A DNA stretch of 64,000 nt from CAITZA01 sp937915285 (GTDB lineage: Bacteria > Desulfobacterota > Desulfomonilia > Desulfomonilales > Desulfomonilaceae), in assembly GCA_036821825.1 (NCBI GenBank), contig DAISIV010000017.1, forward strand, positions 3,602-67,601, in the 5' to 3' direction. The notes under the pieces were generated by a model. That model was not told the origin of the DNA. It did no database searches and saw only the letters and a list, made by a program, of their open reading frames with translations. The position numbers and the translations under genes are program-made. How positions within the stretch are numbered: the stretch's first letter is position 1; every line of letters begins with the position of its first letter. Of the stretch, positions 52,111 to 62,004 are shown piece by piece.

Positions 52111-53097
52111 TTGAGAGACCTGAGAATACTTGTAGTAGGTGGAGCCGGATACGTAGGTTCTCATTTCTGCCTTCACGCTATGGACGCAGGAATCGAAGTG
52201 GACGTCCTTGATAACCTTTCGAAGGGTCACCGGTCGGCGTTGAGGTGTTCGAATTTCATTGAGGCGGACCTAATCAATTTTGATGAAATTCACGAACTCC
52301 TTTCGCTCACAAGCTATGGCACCATCTTTCACTTTGCTGCGAGCGCACTGGTAGGAGAATCAGTAGCCAATCCATCCATGTATTACAGGAATAACATAAT
52401 AGCGGCCTATAACCTGCTGGAAGCCATGCGATTAACGCGTCACCAAAAGATGGTATTCTCTTCGACATGCGCGGTTTATGGCTACCCCCAGAGCATCCCT
52501 ATTAATGAGAATCATCCTAAAAACCCCATTTCACCGTACGGCCGCACCAAACTGGCAATGGAGTGGATGCTTGAAGACTATCACACTGCCTATGGGATCA
52601 AGTCAGCCAGCTTGAGGTATTTTAATGCTGCAGGTTGTGAGTCCGGTCGTGGGCTGGGTGAGGATCATGAGCCTGAAAGCCATTTGATACCCAATGTAGT
52701 CAAGGCGGCCCTGGGGCAGTCCCCAGAACTCGTAATTTTCGGAAATGACTATCCCACCTCTGATGGAACCTGCATACGGGACTACATTCACGTAAATGAT
52801 CTGGCTGTTGCCCACGTGGCGGCTATGGAAAAACTGGAGACTCAGGGGCTTATCCAACTTAATCTTGGAACCGGTGTCGGTTATTCCAATCTCCAGATAG
52901 TTCAGGCTGTCGCCTCTGCCTGCGGGCATGATTTGAAGCCCAGATTTGCAGCCAGAAGACAGGGAGACCCTGCAGAGCTTGTCGCTGACGCCTCCAAGGC
53001 TTACGGCATGCTCAACTGGAAACCTTACCGGTCAGACATCGGCTCGATCATAAATGATGTAATCAGGTGGTTTTCTGAACATCCTGCGGGATATTGA
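52111..53097 (+). CDS. galE: UDP-glucose 4-epimerase
   Basis: The protein is 328 residues from the TTG at 52111, which has GGAGGA eight bases upstream; a longer in-frame start at 52027 adds a non-family N-terminus. NAD motif VVGGAGYVGSHF, catalytic FSSTCAVYG and YGRTK, YFNAAG, and RDYIHVNDLA match GalE, which interconverts UDP-glucose and UDP-galactose for surface polysaccharides. A second epimerase follows. Confidence 0.92.
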   Translation: MRDLRILVVGGAGYVGSHFCLHAMDAGIEVDVLDNLSKGHRSALRCSNFIEADLINFDEIHELLSLTSYGTIFHFAASALVGESVANPSMYYRNNIIAAYNLLEAMRLTRHQKMVFSSTCAVYGYPQSIPINENHPKNPISPYGRTKLAMEWMLEDYHTAYGIKSASLRYFNAAGCESGRGLGEDHEPESHLIPNVVKAALGQSPELVIFGNDYPTSDGTCIRDYIHVNDLAVAHVAAMEKLETQGLIQLNLGTGVGYSNLQIVQAVASACGHDLKPRFAARRQGDPAELVADASKAYGMLNWKPYRSDIGSIINDVIRWFSEHPAGY

Positions 53098-53141
53098 AAA
53101 TAATCGATAGAGGAAAGACCATTGTGAAGGAAGACTGAATT

Positions 53142-54143
53142 ATGTCCAAAATTCTAATTACTGGTAGCGCCGGTTTTATAGGGTTTTTTGTATCGCTGGA
53201 ATTGCTGAAAAAAGGGCACAGTGTTGTCGGTGTAGACAATTTCAACCCTTATTACCTCCCGCGGCTAAAAAACGAGCGCAACAATATTTTGAAAAAATAT
53301 CCGCTTTTCATCCCTGTAGAGGGGGACCTTTCAGATCGAGGTTTTGTTGACGAAGTCTATATGAAACACAAGCCAGACCTCGTGCTGCACCTTGCCGCAC
53401 AGGCGGGGGTCAGGTACTCGTTGAAGAATCCCTATTCATACCAGAAATCTAATGTTGAGGCTTTCGTAAATCTTATAGAAAAGGCCAAACGGGTAGGTTT
53501 GAAGAGGTTTGTCTATGCCTCTAGTTCCAGTGTTTACGGTGGAAACACAAAAATGCCGTATTCAGAAAAGGATCCGGTAAACACGCCTATCAGCCTTTAT
53601 GCTGCCACAAAGCGTTCTAATGAACTCATGGCCTATACTTACACCCATCTCTGGAAATTGCAGACTGTTGGTCTACGCTTCTTTACAGTATATGGTCCGT
53701 GGGGGCGCCCCGACATGGCATATTGGTCATTTCTGGAGAACATGAGACATAATGAACCGATAAGGGTTTTCAACTATGGCAGAAACAAGAGGGATTTTAC
53801 TTACATTGATGATATTGTTTCCGGAGTTGTAGCTGCGCTGTTTTCAGATGAACTTGACCCCTACGAGATCATAAATCTTGGAAACAACAGGCCCGTCGAA
53901 TTAATGAAATTTATTCAAACCCTCGAAAATCTGTCGGGCCTGAAAGCCGAAATGGAAATGATAGAGCCTCAGCCCGGTGATGTAGTAGCCACTTACGCTG
54001 ACATAGACAATGCCACTAAAAAGCTTGGGTTCCAACCTCGAACGCAACTTGAGGAAGGCTTGAAACTATTTGTGAAGTGGTTCGATGAACACGAGGATCT
54101 TGTGGATGCGGTTCGTGATTTCAGAATACACGCCGCTTCATGA
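53142..54143 (+). CDS. NAD-dependent sugar epimerase, UDP-glucuronate 4-epimerase type
   Basis: The 333-residue SDR has ITGSAGFIGFF, LAAQAGVRYSLKNPYSYQ (a hallmark of the GAE/WbpP-like group), ASSSSVYGG, LYAATKRSNELMAY and the RFFTVYGPWGRPDMAYW signature of UDP-glucuronate 4-epimerase. It likely makes UDP-galacturonate for capsule, LPS or O-antigen. The other reading is a dTDP/UDP-hexose epimerase of a related subgroup. It lies 44 bases after galE. Confidence 0.88.
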   Translation: MSKILITGSAGFIGFFVSLELLKKGHSVVGVDNFNPYYLPRLKNERNNILKKYPLFIPVEGDLSDRGFVDEVYMKHKPDLVLHLAAQAGVRYSLKNPYSYQKSNVEAFVNLIEKAKRVGLKRFVYASSSSVYGGNTKMPYSEKDPVNTPISLYAATKRSNELMAYTYTHLWKLQTVGLRFFTVYGPWGRPDMAYWSFLENMRHNEPIRVFNYGRNKRDFTYIDDIVSGVVAALFSDELDPYEIINLGNNRPVELMKFIQTLENLSGLKAEMEMIEPQPGDVVATYADIDNATKKLGFQPRTQLEEGLKLFVKWFDEHEDLVDAVRDFRIHAAS

Positions 54144-54240
54144 GTCCAAATTTTATTGCCGATGATATGTCACTATCTCAACAAAAAAATATAAAAACAT
54201 CCCGTTTGTTAACCAACGGCTATCTTTAAGGATTTAAAAA

Positions 54241-56352
54241 TTGAGAAAACTCTTTTATCCGGAATCGGTGGTCATTTTTGGGATTTCTACTCATCCTGCC
54301 AATTTGGGAAAAGAGATAGCAAGAAATCTTTTCGAGTTCAGATACACAGGTGTAATTCATCTGGTCGGTAAGGAAGGTGGAATTCTTTTTGGCAGGAAAA
54401 TTCACGGCTCGCTGGATGAAATATATGACGCAGTTGATCTTGCCATAATACTGACCCCAGCAAGGACTGTCCCCGAAATCCTTGAGCAATGTGGAGCAAG
54501 GGGCATAAAAAGGGCCGTCATAGAGAGTGGTGGATTCGGAGAATTGGGGGAGGATGGCAGACTTTTGGGGCAAAAACTCAAAGAAATTGCCCAGAAATAT
54601 GAAATTAGATTCATTGGCCCAAACTGCATCGGGCTCATGAACGCAGCCAACGGTCTGACCACGCCCTTTGCCAGACTACAGAACGTTTTCAGACAGGGCA
54701 GCGTTGGAATCATTTCTCAGAGTGGTGGTGTAGCCCTGTCTTTTCTAAACATGTTTGATAGCGAGCAACTTGGTTTTAGCAAATTCTCGTCCATCGGCAA
54801 CAAAATCGATGTAGACGAAAATGACCTGCTGGAATTCTATATCGAAGATCCCGCCACATCCGTTATCTGCATGTATTTGGAATCGATCAAAGATGGCAAG
54901 AGACTTACGGACATCGCCAGAAAATCATCAAAACCGATACTTGCCCATAAAGCCAATATAAGTCAACTCTCAAAGTCAATAGCCGAATCTCATACGGATG
55001 CCATGGTTAACGATGATAACGTGGTCGATGCCGCTTTCGAGCAATCCGGAATCATGCGTTTCAGTGAAAACCGGTCATATGTCGATTTCATCAAGATACT
55101 GCAACTTCCCAAGATGCGTGGACGAAACCTGGCAGTGATTTCTCGTTCCGGAGGACATGCAGTTATAGCCTCGGACGCCGCTTTTACGCATAAATTCAAG
55201 TTGCCCCCTTTTAATCAGGAATTCCTGGAAATGGTTCGTCAGCATCTCAGGGCAAAGGTCATTCGTCTCTCCAACCCACTGGATCTGGGAGATTTGTTTG
55301 ATTTTGAGGTCTATGTCAGGATAATCGAACACACGCTAAAGCAGCCCGAGATCGACGGTATTCTATTGATACAGACATATTTCGCCTTAATTGAGGGGCA
55401 GTCTTCCCGGGTGCTTTTCAATTCCGTGTCAGAATTATCCAGAAAATATAAGAAGCCGGTGGTGCTCTGCGTTTACACGGAACAGCAGGAAATTTCAAAC
55501 CTGTTCAAGGAAATCGACTTTCCGATTTTTCAGGATCCAGAAAGGGCCGTGTCGGCCTTGGACAAGTCCATAAAATATTTCGAACGCATGGAGTCAAACG
55601 CATCGCTTCAGGACTATTACAAGCCGAAGCCGGATCCGCAGGCGCTGGAAATAGGTCAAGTCATCAGTAGGATAATGGAACAAGACCGGAATCCTCTCCT
55701 GCATGAGTGCCTGGACATATTAAAGCTTCTGGGAATTTCACAACCCCGGTTTGAACACATAAAAGATGTATCATCCCTGGATGAGGCATGTGCAAGACTG
55801 TCGGAGCCCCTTGCCCTCAAGGTGGTGGCCTCAGGAGTGACACATAAATCCGATAGTGGAGGAGTAGCTCTGAATCTGGCCGGCCGGGCGTTGATTTCAG
55901 AGACGTTGTCTCAAATGACTCACCGGTTTGGTTCAGAAATGGACGTAGGTCTAAAAGGGTTTGTGATTCAGGAAATGGCCCTGGAAAAAGAGGCTTGTCT
56001 CGAGATCATAATTGGAGCCAAAAGGGACCCTCAGTTCGGTCCTGTAGTAATGCTGGGGCATGGAGGGATCTTTGCTGAGATATTTGGCAAGACCTCCATT
56101 CGGGTTACGCCTCTTACATCGATGGAGATGGATAATATGATTCAGTCTCTTCCCGGTTCGGAGATTCTCGATGGAGTAAGGAACAGGCCGCCCGTTGACA
56201 AGCCTGCCCTACGCGATGTGATAGGGAGAGTGGCCTGGTTGATGGAGACATTCGAAGAGATAGACCAGATTGATTTGAATCCCGTATGGCTCTCATCCAA
56301 GGGTGCCTTGGCGCTGGATGCCCGGATTTATCTAAGAAACAAACATCATTAA
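54241..56352 (+). CDS. ADP-forming acyl-CoA synthetase (acetate--CoA ligase type)
   Basis: The 703-residue protein fuses alpha (CoA-binding, ligase) and beta (ATP-grasp) parts. The alpha part shows VVIFGISTHPANLGKEI, IRFIGPNCIGLMN, VGIISQSGGVAL and the phosphorylated His in SIAESHTDAM (H251). The beta part (from about 500) shows LGISQPRF, LKVVASGVTHKSDSGGV and GAKRDPQFGPVVMLGHGG. These enzymes make ATP from acyl-CoA and ADP, so it may conserve energy from the KorAB and AOR reactions. The TTG start follows AAGGAT. GCN5-acetyltransferase domain absent. Confidence 0.92.
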   Translation: MRKLFYPESVVIFGISTHPANLGKEIARNLFEFRYTGVIHLVGKEGGILFGRKIHGSLDEIYDAVDLAIILTPARTVPEILEQCGARGIKRAVIESGGFGELGEDGRLLGQKLKEIAQKYEIRFIGPNCIGLMNAANGLTTPFARLQNVFRQGSVGIISQSGGVALSFLNMFDSEQLGFSKFSSIGNKIDVDENDLLEFYIEDPATSVICMYLESIKDGKRLTDIARKSSKPILAHKANISQLSKSIAESHTDAMVNDDNVVDAAFEQSGIMRFSENRSYVDFIKILQLPKMRGRNLAVISRSGGHAVIASDAAFTHKFKLPPFNQEFLEMVRQHLRAKVIRLSNPLDLGDLFDFEVYVRIIEHTLKQPEIDGILLIQTYFALIEGQSSRVLFNSVSELSRKYKKPVVLCVYTEQQEISNLFKEIDFPIFQDPERAVSALDKSIKYFERMESNASLQDYYKPKPDPQALEIGQVISRIMEQDRNPLLHECLDILKLLGISQPRFEHIKDVSSLDEACARLSEPLALKVVASGVTHKSDSGGVALNLAGRALISETLSQMTHRFGSEMDVGLKGFVIQEMALEKEACLEIIIGAKRDPQFGPVVMLGHGGIFAEIFGKTSIRVTPLTSMEMDNMIQSLPGSEILDGVRNRPPVDKPALRDVIGRVAWLMETFEEIDQIDLNPVWLSSKGALALDARIYLRNKHH

Positions 56353-56380
56353 TAATACGATCATTAGCGAGGATTATGTA

Positions 56381-59347
56381 ATGCCTCATAGAATAGAGTT
56401 ATGTCTTGTGGCCGATTTGCCTGACCCAAACGGGAAAAGGCTCCTGAACAGGGTTGGGAGTGATCTTGGAATCCAACTTGAAGGCATTCGGGTGGCAGAT
56501 AGTTTCATCATAGACAGGAGCCTGTCTTTTGAGCAGCTTCGTTTGCTGGGTGAAGATGTTTTTCGTGATCCCGTCATTCATGAAGTTTCGATTGATCATC
56601 CCATTTCAATGCCGTGTGACTGGCTAATTGAAGTGGGGTTCAAACCCGGTGTAACTGATAATGTTGGCAGAACTGCCAAAGAAGCCATCCAACGCACAAT
56701 TGGAAGCGACTTTTCGCCGGGTGAGGGGGTTTACACGCGTAAATTGTATTTCCTGACCGGACAGATAAACAGGGAAGTGGCCGAAAGGATAGCTAAAGAC
56801 CTGCTAGCCAACGAATTGATCCAGACCTGGAAAGTATATGGGCCGGACGAAGATCGTTCCGAAATTACCGTACCGAAGGTCTCGTCCAAATCGGAAGTCA
56901 GGGTCGAGACTATTGATTTGAACGTCTCGGATGAAGATTTGTTGCGGATTAGTAAAGAGGGCATCCTGGCGCTTTCCTTGGAAGAGATGAAAGTGATCCA
57001 GGAATTCTTTCGTGACAAGACCTTTATGGAACAGAGAAGAGCTGCTGGCCTATCGGACAAGATTACGGACTGTGAACTCGAGGCGCTTGCCCAGACCTGG
57101 TCTGAACACTGCAAACATAAAATATTCAACGCAATTATAGAATACGAACATCAGGGCTCAACTACGATTATAGACAGCCTTTTCAAGACCTATATACAGA
57201 GATCCACACAGCAGATAAGGGATGGTCTAGGTGAAGATGATTTCTGCCTTTCCGTGTTTAAGGACAATGCCGGAGTAATAAAATTCGATGATGACTGGAA
57301 CCTTGTTGTGAAGGTAGAAACCCATAACTCGCCATCTGCCCTTGATCCTTACGGAGGGGCGCTCACCGGTATAGTAGGTGTTAACAGGGATCCTTTCGGC
57401 ACAGGTCTGGGTTCAAAACTGATTTTCAATACAGACGTATTCTGTTTTGCTCCTCCTGATTTTAAAGGGGTGATTCCCCCGCGGTTGTTGCATCCTAAAC
57501 GCGTGTTTGAAGGCGTTCGAGAGGGTGTAGAACATGGTGGAAACAAGAGCGGAATTCCTACTGTGAACGGCGCTGTGGTGTTTGATGAGCGATATTTAGG
57601 CAAACCGCTTGTTTTTTGTGGCACGGGTGGACTGATGCCTCGGACTATAAATGGCAAACCTGCGCACATTAAAAAAGCCAACCCGGGTGACCGAATACTG
57701 ATGGTGGGTGGGAAAATTGGAAAGGATGGAATCCACGGGGCTACTTTTTCTTCGGAGGAACTTCATGAAGGCTCTCCAGTGAGCGCAGTTCAAATCGGAG
57801 ACCCTATTACCCAGAAAAGGATGACAGATTTCCTGCTTATGGCGAGGGATCTCGGCCTCTATTCATCTATAACGGATAATGGCGCCGGCGGTCTGTCTTC
57901 GTCGGTGGGTGAAATGGCCACAGAAGCTGGAGGCGCAAGGCTTACGCTGGACAAAGCCCCATTAAAATATGAGGGACTCCAGCCTTGGGAAATATTACTT
58001 TCCGAGGCTCAGGAGAGGATGACGGTCGCTGTTCCACCCCAACATCTCAATGATTTCCTGTCCCTATCCAAGAGGTTGGACGTGCAGGCTACCGACATGG
58101 GTGAATTCACCGACGATGGCTTCTTCACTGTCCTTTGGGGTTCCCAAACTGTTGCTTTATTGCCACTGGATTTCCTTCACGATGGTCTGCCCAGTATGAG
58201 ACTTAAGGCCCGATGGGATCCTCCCTCTCACAGTCAGCACCTTGTCAGTTCCAATGAAGATCTCACTTCAGATCTTCTTTCTATCCTTGGTCGATGGAAT
58301 GTCTGTTCCAAGGAGAGCCTGGTCAGGCAGTATGATCATGAGGTTCAGGCAGGTTCGGTTATAAAACCTTTAATCGGTGTGACAAATGATGGACCTGGCG
58401 ACGCTGCTGTTGTCAGACCCGCTCTGGACAGGTTCAGGGGCGTTGCCGTTGGTTGCGGGATAGCCCCGAGGTACTCGGACCTGGACACCTATCACATGAT
58501 GGCCTGTGTGATAGACGAGGCGGTGCGTAACATCGTGTGTGTGGGGGCCAATCCTGATCATATGGCGGGTCTTGACAATTTCTGCTGGTGTGACCCTGTG
58601 CAGTCACCAAAAACCCCGGATGGAGAATACAAGCTGGCCCAACTGGTTCGCGCCAATCAGGCGCTATACGATGTCTGTATTGCTTACGGCATACCATGCA
58701 TATCCGGTAAGGACAGCATGAAAAACGATTATTCCATAGGTGACACAAAGATATCCATTCCTCCGACAGTGCTTTTTACGGCTGTCGGGATTGTTCCCGA
58801 TATCCGACTTTGTTTGACCCCGGACTTCAAAAAGCCAGGTGACCTAATATACGTAATCGGAATGACAAGGAACGAATTGGGAGCCTCAGAGTATTTTGCA
58901 TCTAAAGGCTTAATCGGTGAAAATGTCCCAAAAGTTACTGACCCAGCGTCTTACATTAAAATTTACAGATCGATCCATCAAGCGATAATGAAGCGGTGGC
59001 TGGCATCAGTTCATGACTTGTCCGATGGTGGTTTGGGGGTAGCCTTGTCGGAGAGTTGCTTCTCAGGAGGGTTTGGCGCGTCAGTTTCAATTAGCAAATT
59101 GGCAACACGGAATATTGTTAGAACTGACGAGGCTCTCTTTTCGGAGAGCCCAGGCAGATTTCTCGTATCTGTCAGTCCCGAATTCCAGCCTGGGTTCGAG
59201 AAGCTTTTTGAGGCCTATCCCGCTTCTCAAATAGGTGTTATTACAGATGATTGTTTTCTTGAAATAAAAGGGCTGGACGAAAAGACCGCCGTCAAAGCGA
59301 ATGTAATGGATTTGAAGCAAGCGTGGCGTCAACCGTTAGGCGCATGA
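56381..59347 (+). CDS. purL: Phosphoribosylformylglycinamidine synthase (PurL), PurS-like N-terminus, no glutaminase domain
   Basis: The 988-residue enzyme makes FGAM in purine synthesis. The first 170 residues contain two PurS-like halves (EVGFKPGVTDNVGRTAKEAI, then RKLYFLTGQINREVAERIAK). The two AIR-synthetase-like halves follow (ALAQTWSEHCKHKIF, VKVETHNSPSALDPYGGA and GVTNDGPGDAAVV, CISGKDSMKNDY). The last residues end after the second half, so the C-terminal glutaminase of E. coli-type PurL is absent and a separate PurQ must supply ammonia. It is 28 bases after the acyl-CoA synthetase gene. Confidence 0.95.
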   Translation: MPHRIELCLVADLPDPNGKRLLNRVGSDLGIQLEGIRVADSFIIDRSLSFEQLRLLGEDVFRDPVIHEVSIDHPISMPCDWLIEVGFKPGVTDNVGRTAKEAIQRTIGSDFSPGEGVYTRKLYFLTGQINREVAERIAKDLLANELIQTWKVYGPDEDRSEITVPKVSSKSEVRVETIDLNVSDEDLLRISKEGILALSLEEMKVIQEFFRDKTFMEQRRAAGLSDKITDCELEALAQTWSEHCKHKIFNAIIEYEHQGSTTIIDSLFKTYIQRSTQQIRDGLGEDDFCLSVFKDNAGVIKFDDDWNLVVKVETHNSPSALDPYGGALTGIVGVNRDPFGTGLGSKLIFNTDVFCFAPPDFKGVIPPRLLHPKRVFEGVREGVEHGGNKSGIPTVNGAVVFDERYLGKPLVFCGTGGLMPRTINGKPAHIKKANPGDRILMVGGKIGKDGIHGATFSSEELHEGSPVSAVQIGDPITQKRMTDFLLMARDLGLYSSITDNGAGGLSSSVGEMATEAGGARLTLDKAPLKYEGLQPWEILLSEAQERMTVAVPPQHLNDFLSLSKRLDVQATDMGEFTDDGFFTVLWGSQTVALLPLDFLHDGLPSMRLKARWDPPSHSQHLVSSNEDLTSDLLSILGRWNVCSKESLVRQYDHEVQAGSVIKPLIGVTNDGPGDAAVVRPALDRFRGVAVGCGIAPRYSDLDTYHMMACVIDEAVRNIVCVGANPDHMAGLDNFCWCDPVQSPKTPDGEYKLAQLVRANQALYDVCIAYGIPCISGKDSMKNDYSIGDTKISIPPTVLFTAVGIVPDIRLCLTPDFKKPGDLIYVIGMTRNELGASEYFASKGLIGENVPKVTDPASYIKIYRSIHQAIMKRWLASVHDLSDGGLGVALSESCFSGGFGASVSISKLATRNIVRTDEALFSESPGRFLVSVSPEFQPGFEKLFEAYPASQIGVITDDCFLEIKGLDEKTAVKANVMDLKQAWRQPLGA

Positions 59348-59476
59348 GGGCAGGCGTTTTTGGAGAGATGATCAGCGATTTTATGGACGCCGGCAGTGTT
59401 CTGGCAGTGAGTCATTTGGCACAGGTGAAGTCCTGATCAGGTGGGGTATCGACTTGAATCTTCCGGGAGGGCTTTT

Positions 59477-60532
59477 ATGAAGGCTTTAACCTCCTTTCTG
59501 GAGGGATTGATAGGTTTACTGAGGGCCCATCAGTTACTGGAGGGTGTGATCATTCTGCTTGCCGGTATAATTACGGCCACGATTTTTCGGCTTTTGTCCA
59601 TTCGATTCCTCAATTCCTTGAAAAGCAGGCACAAATTTGACCTCGAAAACATTAACGCGGTTTCTCTTATCCGGGCGTCATGGCTAACGGTTATCCTCGG
59701 TTCGGCTCACAAGGCTGCTCCCCATCTTCTTGATAAGGCCTCAGGGTCAGGTTTTGTGGTGATGGCGGTCATAGAGTCCGTACTGATTGTGGTTTGGACT
59801 GTAACCCTAAGTCAGACGTTGAGGCTGCTCAGTCGCAGAAAGACTACATCAAGAATCTATTCTGTCGAGGCCTTGCAGTTCCTGACTAACCTGGCGGTAG
59901 CCATTATTTTGGTCAATGCAGGCTTCATGCTGCTTTCCGTGTGGCAGGTAAACATAACGCCTTTGCTGGCCTCTGCCGGAATAGCCGGATTGGCAGTCGC
60001 TCTGGCGGCAAAAGATACCCTCGCAAATTTTTTTGGAGGCGTTAATCTGTTCATGGACAGGCCCTTCAAACAGGGTGATTATGTTGTTCTTGGCACTGGC
60101 GAAAGAGGGGCTATCACCGAAATAGGGCTGCGGAGCACCAGGATTGTTACCAGGGACGATGTACTTATATGTATTCCAAATTCCATAATCGCTAATTCAA
60201 AAATAATTAATGAAAGCGCTCCGGCAGCGCATCACAGGGTAAGAATCAAACTCAGTGTGGCCTACGGATCAGACCTGGACGAAGTGGAAGCGACATTGCT
60301 TGACATAGCTAGGAGAGAAACGCTCGTTTCACCAAAACCTGAGCCACGTGTTCGCCTGAGGGCCTTGGGTGAATCCGGCCTCGATTTTGAACTGTTGTGC
60401 TGGGCTCACACCCCTGCCGAAAGGGGCTTGATGCAGCATGAACTCAACAGAACAATATATGACGTCTTCAACAGCAAAGGTATAATCTTCCCGATTCCCC
60501 AGCGTGTTGTTCACATTCAAAAATCGGACTAA
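59477..60532 (+). CDS. MscS-family mechanosensitive channel
   Basis: The protein is 351 residues from ATG 59477 (GGGAGGG upstream). Three or four membrane helices (LLEGVIILLAGIITATIFRLL, VVMAVIESVLIVVWTVTL, LAVAIILVNAGFMLLSVW) precede the pore-lining third MscS helix, ASAGIAGLAVALAAKDTLANFFGGV, and the beta domain FKQGDYVVLGTGERGAITEIGLRST, VCIPNSII-like (LICIPNSIIAN). It should release solutes under osmotic downshock. The upstream purL is on the same strand but unrelated. Confidence 0.93.
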   Translation: MKALTSFLEGLIGLLRAHQLLEGVIILLAGIITATIFRLLSIRFLNSLKSRHKFDLENINAVSLIRASWLTVILGSAHKAAPHLLDKASGSGFVVMAVIESVLIVVWTVTLSQTLRLLSRRKTTSRIYSVEALQFLTNLAVAIILVNAGFMLLSVWQVNITPLLASAGIAGLAVALAAKDTLANFFGGVNLFMDRPFKQGDYVVLGTGERGAITEIGLRSTRIVTRDDVLICIPNSIIANSKIINESAPAAHHRVRIKLSVAYGSDLDEVEATLLDIARRETLVSPKPEPRVRLRALGESGLDFELLCWAHTPAERGLMQHELNRTIYDVFNSKGIIFPIPQRVVHIQKSD

Positions 60533-60711
60533 AAAAGCGCGTCTAAAGGCCGTAAGCGTTTTGGGGCTTGACCATGACCCGGCTTTCGACAGGCTGTTGG
60601 CCAAGGCCAAAATCTCATCTCAGGTCAATCTGAATGGATTTGAGTGGCAAAACAGGCCTGGTCGCTCAGATGCGCCGTCTTTTCCCATGTGCCATGTTCT
60701 TCCTGCAGCAG

Positions 60712-61281
60712 CTATTTTGCTAGGCACGTTGAGATGAGGTGATCGAGGATCATGTGGACGTCCTCTACCGGACCGTATTCTCCCTTCTCCGATCGAACAT
60801 GAATTGTGAGTTGGGAAATCTTCTTCATCTGACCACCGTCAAATCCCACAATTGCGATTGGCACTCCCTGATTGTCGGCGGCGAACTGGAGGGCTTTGAC
60901 TACGTTGGGAGAATTTCCGCTAGCTGAAATTCCAACCACTACGTCCTCAGGTCTCATGAGATTCCTTAACTGGCGGACAAAAACGCTGTCGTAACCAAAA
61001 TCGTTTCCCAAGCATGTCAGAAAGGCTACGTTGGATGCAAGACTCAGTGACCGGAATGGAGTTTTACCATCAGGTGATGCGCAAACGCCCAAGTCATTGG
61101 CAAAATGATTTGCAGTGGCAGCGCTTCCACCGTTACCCATGAAAAAGATTGTGGATCCCCTCTCCCTGGCTCTTGCAAGTTCATCTATGACCCGTCCGAT
61201 GGAATCAAAGTCCAAACCCCTGATTATAGTTTCCAGTCGTCTGATGTAATCTTTAGCATAACCTACGCCATCTATTTTCAT
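60712..61281 (-). CDS. gmhA: SIS-domain phosphoheptose isomerase
   Basis: From ATG 61281 the protein has 189 residues, the GmhA length, with FFMGNGGSAATANHFANDLG, SLASNVAFLTCLGNDFGY, GISASGNSPNVVKAL and EDVHMILDHLI. It would turn sedoheptulose-7-phosphate into D-glycero-manno-heptose-7-phosphate for LPS core. DiaA-like proteins share the fold, so the role is likely but not certain. The frame extends upstream to 61380; the chosen ATG has AGAAGGAAG upstream. Confidence 0.88.
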   Translation of the reverse strand: MKIDGVGYAKDYIRRLETIIRGLDFDSIGRVIDELARARERGSTIFFMGNGGSAATANHFANDLGVCASPDGKTPFRSLSLASNVAFLTCLGNDFGYDSVFVRQLRNLMRPEDVVVGISASGNSPNVVKALQFAADNQGVPIAIVGFDGGQMKKISQLTIHVRSEKGEYGPVEDVHMILDHLISTCLAK

Positions 61282-61487
61282 GTCATAAACTTCCTTCTCT
61301 TGACCAATCCACCCGATTTTTGTGTATCTGAAATATTTTTGAAAAACTTCGCTTGCTCTCGGGCGCCTGATTGATATCATGGACTGTCAGGTCTCAATCA
61401 AAAGTGGCGCCTTGACTTAACAATCTTGTGGAAATGTCACGGTACCTTAAAATCAGGTGAGTATTTTTATATTAAAAGGGGGATGCG

Positions 61488-61952
61488 GTGTCCAGACTTA
61501 ATCCGGAATATGTAAGAATTACATGCGAAAAGACTTCTGAATCAGGCTATTTCAGACTGCTGTCCATGAAATTGGCAAATTTTGGGATAGGGTTTAGTGT
61601 GGTTGAAATAGGAGCCCAGGAAAAGCACCTGCAACCGTTCGGGGTCATTCACGGAGGTGTTTTTGCATCCGTGATCGATGCTGCGGCCTTTTGGGCAGTC
61701 TTCGGAGAACTCGATCCGGACGTGGGAATGACGACGGTCGATCTTAAAATTAACTATTTGGCTCCTGCTTCTTCAGGGAAAGTCATTGCAAGGGGGAAGC
61801 GCATAAAGATGGGAAAAACCCTAGGATTGGGCGAGGCAACCGTTCTGGATTCCTCCGGTCGAGTCCTTGCTCACGGGATATCAACTGTGATGGCTTTACC
61901 AAGCCAGAACTTTCTATACGACAAAATGCTACCACCAAAATTCATCGACTGA
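61488..61952 (+). CDS. PaaI-type hotdog thioesterase
   Basis: The 154-residue hotdog-fold protein starts at a GTG with GGGGG upstream. The family motif is FGVIHGGVFASVIDAAAFWAV, followed by TVDLKINYLAPASSGKVIARG and VLAHGISTVMAL. It should hydrolyse acyl-CoA or aryl-CoA thioesters in the cytoplasm; the exact acyl group is not evident. Confidence 0.9.
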   Translation: MSRLNPEYVRITCEKTSESGYFRLLSMKLANFGIGFSVVEIGAQEKHLQPFGVIHGGVFASVIDAAAFWAVFGELDPDVGMTTVDLKINYLAPASSGKVIARGKRIKMGKTLGLGEATVLDSSGRVLAHGISTVMALPSQNFLYDKMLPPKFID

Positions 61953-62004
61953 GATATTGGGGGCCCATTTTCAGCCATAAACGGTTTCCAAAAGCAGCGA
62001 GTCC

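Noticed and set aside
60533..60711. Frame of 77 codons that starts inside mscS and runs to 60737.
   Set aside because: It overlaps the end of mscS and the end of convergent gmhA and has no ribosome site.
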